A stretch of 64,000 nucleotides of DNA from Eucommia ulmoides (lineage: Eukaryota; Streptophyta; Magnoliopsida; Garryales; Eucommiaceae), in contig CM028336.1 in the NCBI GenBank assembly GCA_016647705.1, positions 16,318,880-16,382,879 on the forward strand, in the 5' to 3' direction. Position numbers and translations under genes: made by a program. Under the pieces are notes generated by a model that saw only the letters and a program-made list of their open reading frames with translations, did not search any database and was not told where the DNA came from. How positions within the stretch are numbered: position 1 is the first letter of the stretch; every line of letters starts with the position of its first letter. Below, in pieces: positions 1 through 9,100 of this stretch.

Positions 1-350
1 CATAATCAGGGCAAGAAGAGTACTCATCTTCCAATCTTTCAAATCTGACAACATAGGTATTCATAGATTGTAGAACCATACAAATCCGACTAAAAGCAAC
101 TACAGGTTTATTCTCTACACCAAGCCTACGATTATGACAAACGTATAATCCTAGAGGACTCTACGCATCCCGCATGCTTTCCACTAAGCTTCTTCTGGGA
201 TTGAGAATATCTGAGTGTCATGGATCGAGTCATTCCATGGATATTCTGGTAGGGTCACTATGAAATCACTAAGACGGACAAAGGCAAGGAAGGAATTTTA
301 TTGATATGGATGCTTGCTTGAAGCTCTCTTCCTATATATTTATGTAGACT
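1..350 (-). pseudogene. Ty3/gypsy pol remnant, RNase H to integrase linker
   Basis: Read on the minus strand, roughly bases 1-150 translate to residues resembling the linker between RNase H and integrase of plant gypsy polyproteins (GVENKPVVAFSR, then VRFERLEDEYSSCPD). These compare with the usual ENKxADALSRR and GFExLxxxYxxCPDF motifs. The frame is interrupted and no complete ORF remains. The piece continues the remnant at 833-1430, from which it is separated by a LINE insertion. The window edge cuts it. Assignment is by motif memory only. Confidence 0.6.
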
Positions 351-368
351 ATCTTAAACTTAAATTGG
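351..368. repeat. Left target-site duplication of the RTE LINE
   Basis: Perfect 18-base copy of the sequence at 815-832. It belonged to the gypsy remnant before the LINE inserted. Confidence 0.9.
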
Positions 369-814
369 CTGCAATAAGACCGACGCTTCTATATGGTTTA
401 AAATGTTGGGCAATAAAAATAAAGCATGTTCAGAAAATTGGTGTAGCAGAAATGAGAATGTTACGGTAGATGAGTGGGAAAACGAGAATGGATAAAATTA
501 AGAATGAAACTATTATAGAGAATTTAGAAATAGCATCCATCGAAGAAAAGATGAGAGAAAATCGTTTACGGTGATTTGGACAAGTGCATAGAAGACCCAT
601 AGAAGCACCAGTAAAAAATGTGATTTAGTTCAAGTACGAGAGGCTACTAGAAGGGGAGGTAGGCCCAAGAAGACTTGGGACGAGACTATTAGAATTGATT
701 TGATGACATTGAACCTGACTAAGGGGATGGCCTTTGATCGTTCATTATGGCGTAAACGGATTCATGTAGCCAACCCTTAAGTGGGACAAAAGCGTTGTTG
801 TTGTTGTCGTCGTC
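369..814 (+). mobile_element. 5'-truncated RTE-type LINE fragment with 18-bp target-site duplication
   Basis: This is the 3' end of an RTE-clade non-LTR retrotransposon. The translation shows the conserved C-terminal tract of these reverse transcriptases (LLYGLKCWAIK, then EEKMRENRL, then GGRPKKTWDETI and WRKRIHVANP). It ends in a (TTG)n/(TCG)n tail at about 794-814, as RTE elements do instead of poly(A). An in-frame TAG (467-469), a TGA (572-574) and a one-base shift in the A-run near 615-621 show it is dead. The same 18 bases, ATCTTAAACTTAAATTGG, flank it at 351-368 and 815-832, so both edges are well defined. It sits inside a gypsy pol remnant. Confidence 0.9.
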
Positions 815-832
815 ATCTTAAACTTAAATTGG
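815..832. repeat. Right target-site duplication of the RTE LINE
   Basis: Perfect 18-base copy of 351-368, directly after the (TTG)n-type tail. Confidence 0.9.
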
Positions 833-1430
833 ACTCACTACTTAAATGAAAGTGGTCTGAACTACATATTTATAAGGCTTCAAGCCGTTGCGCCTTCTAC
901 CGTAAAGCTCTTTCTTCTATTTAGAATCTTCATTTTCGGGTACTCATACTCAGGCGTGCGTTATATTTTTGTTTGCCTTCACTAAGTTTTTCGTTAAAGT
1001 ATGCTACAAGATGGCCCACCTAACTGAACACAACCCCAATCCCAATGTCAAACGCATCACAAGCAACCTCAAAGACCTTAGAGAAATCCAAGCGTCTTAA
1101 GACAAGACCCCTCGGCCATAATGTCTTTAATGACAAGGGCGACTCGAGATGTCACCTTAGTCCATTTGAACTCTCCGTTCTTCATGCAATCAGTTAATCC
1201 CCATAATGGTGCTAAACCCATTAATATAGCGTTGGTAGAAAGTAGCTACCCATGAAAACTACAAACATCCGAAATGATCTAAGGTCTACCAACTGTCTAA
1301 TAGTTGACCTTTTTATGATCAACAGCAATGCCAAAAGCAGACACTATGAATTCCAAGAAAAGCACTTGAGATTGCATAAAGTAGAATTTTTGGAGATTAA
1401 AGTAAAGTTTGGAAGTCCAAATGATTTAAG
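833..1430 (-). pseudogene. Ty3/gypsy reverse transcriptase/RNase H remnant
   Basis: Several frames of the minus strand together give the order expected for the end of the RT domain and the start of RNase H. Near 1350-1400 is LYANLKKC-like sequence. Next comes FLEFIVSAFGIAVDHKKV (compare FLGFVVSADGIxVDPEKV), then VATFYQRYINGFSTI, then LTDCMKNGEFKWTK. Last is FSKVFEVACDAF-DIGIGVVFS (compare FEVACDASGxGIGxVLSQ) and VAYFNEKLSE. Stops and frameshifts occur throughout, so it codes for nothing. The LINE at 369-814 separates it from its own 3' continuation at 1-350. It belongs to the same general type of element as the gag at 1690-2751. Confidence 0.75.
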
Positions 1431-1690
1431 TATCGGCCGTTACCTAATGTAACAGCCGATACGTAACAGTTTATCGGCCTGCCATTATGATTACGGGCCG
1501 ATAAACCGATACACAACCGAATCGGCCCATATCAGCTAGGTATCGGGCCATAATGGCCCATAACAGGACTAAGTAATGGCCATTACACGTTAGTGCAACG
1601 GCCATTTTAGGCCGTTATGGCCAATTCGGGGTTTATTTAACCCATTTTACCCTATTTTGTCCTCACACCCAGCTCGTCCCAACCATTCTC
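1430..1690. other. Dyad-rich stretch with CGGCC motifs
   Basis: About 260 bases between the gypsy RT remnant and gag, where a protease region would be expected. It is full of CGGCC/GGCCG words. It contains an almost perfect stem-loop with 14-base arms (1430-1443 and 1449-1462), and more loosely paired TATCGG...CCGATA segments follow. No coding sequence was recognised. It could be the end of a small DNA transposon or a decayed LTR; neither could be shown. Confidence 0.4.
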
Positions 1691-2751
1691 CATCCCTTCT
1701 CAAACCAGCAGCTAAGTTTTGACCAGATCCTTGCGCTCCTCTTTGTCCATCCAAATGGAGTCGGCTTCGCTGAACCGAACGACCCTCTCCCAGGCATCAT
1801 CAAGGTTGTGGGGGGCGTGCTTGGCTAGGGAGCAAAAGAATTGCCGATGCTACACCGTCATCAAGGCTATCTACCAATAGAGTCTTGGCAAAAAAAACGA
1901 TCCAGAAATTCTCCCAGGGGCTCCTTATACCCCTACTTCATGGTCAGGAACCGCATGAATGACTTCAGTTTTCTCTTGCTTCAAACGAATTGTGCTAGAA
2001 ACATCATATCGAAACCAGCGAATGAGCAATAGACCCAGGGCCAACGTGTGATACCTTTCTCGGCTGCACCTAGTCAAGGTGTCTAGGAACGATTTGCAAC
2101 ACATGGCATCAAACGCCCCCTGAAGATCGAGTCTCATCTTAAAGGTGGAAAGGTGATCACATAAATCCGTGATCCTCTCGTAAGACAGCGTTTGGTTTGT
2201 GAGGTAAGTGAATCGGGGAGGCACTAGTTCTTCCAAAATCTCATTCATAAAAGGCGGTCGTGTGATCACAAGCGCGTTGTTCCTACTATTGGGTATCATG
2301 GCCTCTAACTCCTCCAAACAACGCTCCACAGTGGGGGTAGGGATGCATCCGTACTCCCGCCGATAAACGGAGTCTACATGGGATGCCTCCGGAGGAAAAG
2401 AACAGGATCGTCTTTTAGCGGCATGGGAGTATGCTCCCAGGTGGATGTAACTCCCTAGGTGCTCTTCCCTACGCGGGGATTTCCTTGGCCCACCAAAGCA
2501 TGACCAGTAACTCGGGAAGGGACCCCGAGTTCCGAGCCATTCTGATGGATGGCAAGAACATTATGCAGAGGCGAAGGCGGCGGAGCTTGCAGGGCATTCA
2601 CAAGTTGAATCAATTGGTGGCTAAGCTCCTCCACCTGATTCTTAATTTGCTCCAGCTCGGCCTCTTCGACCACTGAAGCGAATTCTAGCACTGGCGGGTT
2701 CATTGAGGATTCTTCGGTAATAGAGTGCTCAAATTGTGGTACCGAAGGCAA
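1690..2751 (-). pseudogene. Ty3/gypsy gag, degenerate
   Basis: The best frame (2329-1925) reads PPFMNEILEELVPPRF, then DLCDHLSTFKMRLDLQGA, then CKSFLDTLT. This is the core of the plant retrotransposon Gag domain (usual form PFxxxIxxxxLPPxF, DPxDHLxxFxxxMxLxGxxDAxMCxxFxxTL). Upstream, 2751-2455 encodes a glutamate-rich, probably coiled-coil N-terminal region (VEEAELEQIKNQVEELSHQL). Downstream, about 1690-1925 carries the rest of Gag (DDAWERVVRFSEADSI) in shifted frames. Gag would form the virus-like particle. Lying just downstream of a primer site and an LTR on the same strand, it is the 5' half of one element. Frameshifts and a stop break it. Confidence 0.75.
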
Positions 2752-2853
2752 CGGTAGATTTGCTCATAATACGGCCATGCGCGAACAGGTAAGCATGACA
2801 AAAATCTTTTGTAGACTTGGAGAGCGAGAACATTAGCTTTTAGTCCAGAAAAT

Positions 2854-2871
2854 TCCCACAGACAACCCAAC
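2854..2871 (-). promoter_or_regulatory. Degenerate gypsy primer-binding site
   Basis: On the minus strand the LTR ends in CATCACCA and is followed by GTTGGGTTGTCTGTGGG. This looks like a decayed form of TTGGCGCCGTCTGTGGG, the sequence found beside the 5' LTR of many plant Tat-type gypsy elements. It fixes the LTR boundary at 2872. Confidence 0.55.
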
Positions 2872-3441
2872 TGGTGATGCCTCGATCTTGAGGTGATCAA
2901 TAATAGCGGTTTGAAGCCTTTTGCAGCACGTTCACCGTTTGCAAACCTACACAGGCATCAGGTGGGTTTTTACCCGATGAAGGATCTTAGGCGTGAGATA
3001 AGTATCTCATAAAAGAAACTTCCAAGGCAAATTTATGGAAAATAAGATCCTACCACTTTTCCATTTTACCTAACTTATAGATATGTGAGGCAAAAAAATG
3101 TTGAAGTCTAGAGATGTATTGCCGCTAATGAGGTCCTACCACATAGGAGTCAGTTAGTTGTTGTCGTTAGAAAGGCCATCACACACCTTGCATGGTGGGA
3201 TAGGCTACGTGAAAAAAAGAATTGCGTGAATCCCCAACTCGGATGCATAAGGAACAGGACAAGTGATGAATCATTAGGCTTCCAAGTATAACTTTTTGCC
3301 ACACAGGACCCTCATCACGGGTCCCAAGGTAACACATAGAACAACCCACGCCTGCTTCAGTTTCCCCAAGTGTTCCTTCGCCTAGCACATTCAAGCAAGA
3401 CCCTTTGGGCGTGTTTGTCAGAGCCCTTGGTACCACTCTCA
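2872..3441 (-). mobile_element. LTR of the gypsy element (5' LTR, minus orientation)
   Basis: About 570 bases that can be aligned, in reverse complement, with 3627-5143. Shared blocks include the words around CCCACCATGCAAGGTGTGTG (3176-3195 here, 3887-3906 there), TAACTGACTCCTA and CTCACGCCT...AAAACCCACC. Its 3' end is fixed by the primer-like site at 2854-2871. The outer edge near 3441 is an estimate from where similarity fades. No coding content. Confidence 0.65.
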
Positions 3442-3626
3442 TTCATGTTTTGACCACCGTCAATGGATTGGTAAAAAAGAGAGCTTTACAAATCTTCGCC
3501 CAAGAGATCAAGTAGAATTGGCTAGAAGTTGTAAAACTCTCTAATTCAGATGGAAAAAGGGAAGAGATAAATAAAGGGATGGGCACATGCAGCCTAGTAC
3601 ACTTGTCAACGCTAAAAGGCTCCACG

Positions 3627-5143
3627 TGACATTTTCGAAGAGTTGGACCAGAGACTCCTAAAGTCGTGCAATCATGACTTCGTAATAGGGGCTACTAATT
3701 TGGATGGGATTTTTACCGTCCACGTGTCCCCTTAGGATCCACGATCAAGGTCCTGCGTGGCAGGTTACCTATTAGTTATACCTGAAAGCCCAGTGACCAA
3801 TCACCAGTCTAGTTCCTTACGCACTTGACCTAGTACGCACCCAACCCAGAGATTCACACGATTCTTCCATTCACGTGGGCCTGTCCCACCATGCAAGGTG
3901 TGTGACGGCCCTCTAATGACAACAACCAACTGACTCCTACATGGAAGGGTCTCATTGGCAGCAATAAATATGCGGCATCCAACATTTTCCTACCTTGCAT
4001 GTCTATAAACAACAAAATGAGGTAAACTGGAAAATGGGTAAGCTCCAATCTTGGTGAATTCCTTTAGGGCCTGTTTGGTAACGTTCCAATCCCATCCCAT
4101 CCCACTTGGGATGGAATGGGATAAGATTGGATGGGAATTCTGTTTCTTAGTAAGAGTAGAATCGCGTTTAGTAATGAATTTTTTTTCTTTTTGTTCTGGG
4201 AACAAAATCGTGTTTGGTAACAATATTATCCTAGAAATCAAGAACACTAATTCTGAGATATCATCAAGTAATCGAACCCTAAATCCGAATTGAATTCGAA
4301 ATCGAAATCCTAAACCTCAAGCGAAATCGAAATCCTAAACCCCAATCGAAATCGAAACCCTAATCGAAATCGAAATCGAAACCCCAATACAGAAGTGAAA
4401 TCGAAATCAATTTCATTCCCTAAATCGAAATCGATTTCCCTAAAACCTAAAAACAAAATCGACCAAATCGAAACCCTAGGTCTAATGAAATTGGCGAAAT
4501 TGATTTTACGTTTGAACCATAAGATGAAGACAAAATCGATTGGTGATGGCGACGAGAACAGCGAAGAGGATGGCCAGGACGAGGAACACAACGACGACGA
4601 CGAGGAGAACGGACGACGAGGAGGAGGGGAAGGAGATGGACGACAAACACAAGAAACCACAAAGAACAACGTTGAAGAAGAAGAAAAATGAAGAAAAAAA
4701 AAGATAAGGAAAACAGAGACTTACAAAAGTTGATGGCCAGACCTCACTACCAATTGCAAAAATACAGGCCGTGTCCTTTTCTTTGGGATGGGAATAGGTG
4801 GAAACAAAAAAAAATTGTTTCTCACTTCTTAAGAAAAAGAGGAATGATTCTTGGTTTTGGGATGGAAATGGTAACAAAAACAGAATTTACCAAACAGTGA
4901 TCCTGAACAAAAATCCCAAAAATCTAGAAATGGGATGAGATTTTTTGGGATGGGAATGGTTACCAAATGGAGCCTAAGAAATTTCCTATCAGATCAAATA
5001 CTTATCCTCAAGGCTCACGCCTGAGGTCCTTTATCAGGAAAAACCCACCCAATGCAAGGATTTGCACAAGTCATTGAACAGCAAGCGCGAACGCAAAAGA
5101 CACATCTCCCAATACTGATACCTCCAAGATCGGTCCATCATCA
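3627..5143 (+). mobile_element. Second LTR copy in inverted orientation, interrupted by a DNA transposon
   Basis: This is the inverted counterpart of 2872-3441. It reads 3627-4066, is broken by the element at 4067-4974, and resumes at 4975-5143, ending in CCATCATCA (compare CATCACCA). No primer site follows it, so it is a solo or truncated LTR rather than the 5' end of a preserved element. The two LTRs face each other across about 185 bases (3442-3626) in which nothing else was recognised. Confidence 0.6.
4067..4974. mobile_element. Non-autonomous DNA transposon, GGGCCTGTTTGGTAAC ends
   Basis: The left end GGGCCTGTTTGGTAACGTTC mirrors the right end, which in reverse complement reads GGCTCCATTTGGTAACCATT. 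Inverted termini are about 35 bases. Internal near-copies of the terminal sequence occur around 4790-4960. The body holds a (GAAATC)n/CCCTAA-like stretch (4264-4480) and an acidic low-complexity tract (4500-4690). No transposase is seen. A TSD is not clear: flanks read GAATTCCTTTA and TAAGAAATTTCCT, which could hide an 8-9 base duplication of hAT type. The inverted copy at 2872-3441 lacks this block, which supports insertion. Confidence 0.7.
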
Positions 5144-6056
5144 ATAATAATTAGTAAATAATTTTTAATTCATTTTTATTTTTCACAATTAGGATGAGAT
5201 TGTGCCACCTCATAGATGATACCCTCACTTTGCTCGAGCTTAGGCACCAAAGGCGAGGACGTTCAAGGAATTTTGACATGTGAACAGCATGAATTCTAAC
5301 TTTTTGTGATGATAGGGAGAAGGTTTTGTTGAATGAAATACTGCAAGGAGGGTTTCATAGTGAAGAAAAAAGAAGAGATTTGAAAACCAACGGCCAAGTA
5401 AAGGTTGTAATAAGAGCTTCGAAAGCTTAGGATCACTTATTTACATTAAGCTGTCTAGTTTTTTTATGATTAGTAGCTAATAACAACAATGACCAAATCT
5501 CAAATACTACACTTTTGACTGCAAAACTTTGATAAACTATTTTAGGATATCCATGATTCATAATGTTATGACCCAAATTACAAGCCAAACACTAATGTCC
5601 CAAGGGGCACTAGGGGGCCATTGCCACCCCAAATTTTGAAATTCCCCCTTTACATATGGTATATTTTACGAATAGATTCATAATATATGTATATTAGTGT
5701 TATCTAATTTAGAGAATTAATCATATTGCAGTTTATGGAAAAATCCCTAAAAGCATGTACATTTGTCGCTCCCAAATAAAAAAAGTTCTTAGTCCTTAAT
5801 ATATATTTGTGTTATCTACTTTAGACTTCAAATTTTAGGAAATATGGACAAGTAGAGGGTTTTATTAAATGATCTCTAATAACAAAAGCTATTTATTGTC
5901 TTTCTCCAATGACGAATTATTGGTTAGTTTGGATCCTAGACTATTTTATATTTTCATACCCGTATATTCAATTCCCTGCATCTGCCATAGGAGCGAAACA
6001 ACCCTTGTTCAGGCAGATCTAAGAATTAGAGATATCAAAGGAGAAGGAAAACTCAC
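5144..6056. other. No gene recognised; probable intron 6 of the PTAR1-like gene
   Basis: AT-rich sequence between the gypsy nest and exon 6. Both strands were checked for the next PTAR1-like exon and none was found. Small ORFs here look random. Around 5600-5650 lie G- and C-rich words (CTAGGGGGCC, CCACCCC) of unknown origin. Confidence 0.4.
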
Positions 6057-6134
6057 CGTGCGATAGTGAAAGCAAGAATTATCACCAACATGCAATCCAG
6101 CCCACTCTTGGGATTTGTTCAATTCATGCAGTAC
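6057..6134 (-). CDS. PTAR1: PTAR1-like exon 6 (last one found)
   Basis: 78 bases from acceptor TCTCCAG|G to donor CACG|GTGAGT. It encodes [16 protein letters not shown] and [10 protein letters not shown]. The intron between exons 5 and 6 is only 110 bases. A strong donor at the end shows that more exons should follow, but none was found between here and base 1. Confidence 0.9.
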
Positions 6135-9100
6135 CTGGAGACACCTTTAAATCATTTCAGCGAAAGAACAATAGAAAACTTGAATCACAATCAATGGAAT
6201 ATGATCGGAGACTAAAAATCATTATTAAGATTTTGAATTCTAACCTGCGCACGTGACATGTAGGAAACTAACCAGCATCGGTGATTCCATGCACGATAAT
6301 TCATTTTTGACTTCTGCAAAAACATGACAAATCAAATTACTCCATTTAGCAGTTCTTAAGGAGAGCAATTTAGAATCCTCCTTGTGACCTTCATTCTTTG
6401 TTTTTTAAACTAGGAGCACATGACTACAGTGTACATATGCGTCCACTATGGATATTAAGTATAATTAACCCCTACTATGAAATGAAGCGTGATGAAAACC
6501 ATGGAATACACGGTTTCATTAATATTATTTGTATTATCATTATTCCATTCCACTTTTTCATATGGTTTTGAAATGTCATCTGTCTTTTTATTCTTCAATA
6601 ATCTCTCTCCATACGCTAGAGCATTTGTTTTTACTAAGAGCATACTTACACTCATATCACAAAGGCATCATCCTTCAAAAGAAATGGGAGGAAAGCATTT
6701 TACACTAAAATTTCTATCAATTTGGAACACTATGCAATGCAGAAACAAAATGGGAAAACTATTTTGCTGAACCAAAAGGCAATTCACATGTAGCTACCGG
6801 AAGATAGTAAAGAAATGAGCCGACTACTGTTTAAAGCAAATGAGTAAATTTCAGTTTTTACTAGCAGAGCTTCAGAACTAGTTAGAACGAGCAGAACCAC
6901 TTCAGTTTAGTCTAACTCAGATCGACAAAATAGCGAAGCAGATGATAAGCTAATAACCATTAACAGATATCAACAAATCTACACAAGAGGGAAAGAAGGG
7001 CAGTAGCAAAGTCTTGCCCAAGATAACTCGACTAAGTCAACTCCCTAAACACTAGAGAAAACTCCTATATCAGAAGAAATTTTTTTCAGTGTTAAAGTAA
7101 AAGAAGAATAAGAAAAGAATAAGACGGCTTAACTATTGTGTTAGCCTCTCCCACTATTTATAATAAGAATTAAGAAATCATACAGCAAACTCTAAACCGT
7201 ACAAGAAACCCTAAGTAATACAGGAAAGACATAAATACCCTTTAACACTCCCGCTCAATCTGGAGCATATATATTGTATCCTCCTAACTTATTATAAATG
7301 TATTTTATCCTTGAACCCCCCCAATAGTTTAGTAAATATATCAGCTAACTGATCAACTGAATTTATATATTTAGCCTCAATCTGCTTCTGCAATAATTTT
7401 TCTCAAATAAAGTAACAGTCAATTTCAATGTGTTTTGTTCTCATGAAAAACTGGGTTGGATGTAATGTGAAGTATTGCTTGATTATCACATACCAAATTC
7501 ATCGATGAAGAGTGTTCAAATCCAAGTTCTTCCAACAAACGTTTCAACCAAGTTAACTCACAGGTGGTATGGGCCATTGCCATATATTCCGATTCTGCAC
7601 TTAACCGCGCCACTACCGTCTGCTTTTTACTTTTCCAAGAGACAAAGTTACCACCAACAAACACACAATACCCAGTGGTAGACTTTCTATCTAAGGGTGA
7701 TCCGACCCAGTCTGCATCTGTGTAGCCATTTATTTGAGTATGACCAAAATTTTGATATAGCAACCAGCAACCAGGAGTACCTTTCAGATATCGGAGAATA
7801 CGGATTACTGCATCCCAGTAACAAGTCATTGGATGATCCAAGAACTGACTGATAACACTAACAGTAAATGAGATATCTGGCCTGGTAATTGTCAGGCAGT
7901 TCAACTTCCCAATTAACCGTCTATATTGCGCTGAATCTGTCAGTGGTACACCTTAATTTGGCAACAATTTGGTGCTTGGATCCATAGGCTAGTCAATCGG
8001 TTTCGCTCCTAGCATTCCTGTTTCGCTCAATAGGTCAAGGACATATTTTCTCTAAGACAGGTAAATGCCTTGACTTGATCGAGTAACTTCAATCTCCAAA
8101 AAATACTTTAGGTGCCCCAAATCTTTGGTTTGGAACTTACTATGCAAACACTTATTGAGTTCTGGAATACCACCATGGTCATCCCCGGTAATCACGATGT
8201 TATCCACATACACAATCAACAATATTCTCCTGACTTAATTATGCCTGTAGAGGACGGAATGATCGACTTCACAACACCGAAGACTAAATTCAGTGACCAC
8301 TTCACTAAATCTTCCAAACCATACTCTAGGAGACTGTTTAAGGCCATAAATAGATTTCCTCAAGCAACATACCAAATCAGACTCCCTCTGAGCAACAAAC
8401 CCAGGAGGTTGCTCCATATATACTTTCTCAGTCAGATCGTCATTTAAGAAAGTATTCTTGATATCCAGTTGATGTAACGGCTAAAAAAAAATGGCAGCCA
8501 GAGAGATAAACAAGCAAACAGAAGCGAGCTTAGCAACGGGAGAAAATGTCTCATAGTAATCAAGACCGTATACCTGAGTATAGCCTTTAGCAACTAGGCG
8601 AGCCTTGAGTTGATCAATGTTGCCATCCGGATGAACTTCGACAGTGTACACCCATTTACATCCAACTGTAGTTTAGTTAGGCGGAAGCAAGACAAGATCC
8701 CAAGTGTCATTCTGATGTAAGGCAAGCATTTCTTCTTCCATTGCTTTTGCCTAACCAGGGTGAGTAAGGACCTCTGAAACAGACTTAGGAATAGAAACAA
8801 AAGATAGAGAAGCAACAAAAGAGGAGTATGAAGGAGATAGGTGTGCATATGAGACAAAGTTGGAAATAGAATGGTTTGTATATGTGCGCTTACCCTTCCG
8901 GATGGCAATGGGCATGTCCAGGTCAGACATGGATGGATTAGCTAGAGAAGAATCTGAGGACACAGAATCGATGAGCGTGACAGCGGAGGGTACCTTCTGC
9001 GACGAGAATATACCTGCAAAGGGGCTGAAGAACGACTAAGCGGGATAAGAGCTGGAGTAGAGGAAGATAGTGTAGGGTTTGGTACATTTGGCAAAGGAAG

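Noticed and set aside
4264..4480. Interstitial telomere array
   Set aside because: CCCTAA-like words are present but irregular and mixed with GAAATC; there is no run of consecutive TTTAGGG units.
4395..4691. 98-codon acidic ORF in the DNA transposon
   Set aside because: Low-complexity Asp/Glu-rich translation of a purine-rich tract, with equally long ORFs on the other strand. Possibly captured, but nothing supports a real protein.
5940..5990. Candidate exon 7 of the PTAR1-like gene after CTATGGCAG
   Set aside because: An acceptor-like site exists, but in the required frame a stop follows after about 11 codons and the residues do not fit the family.
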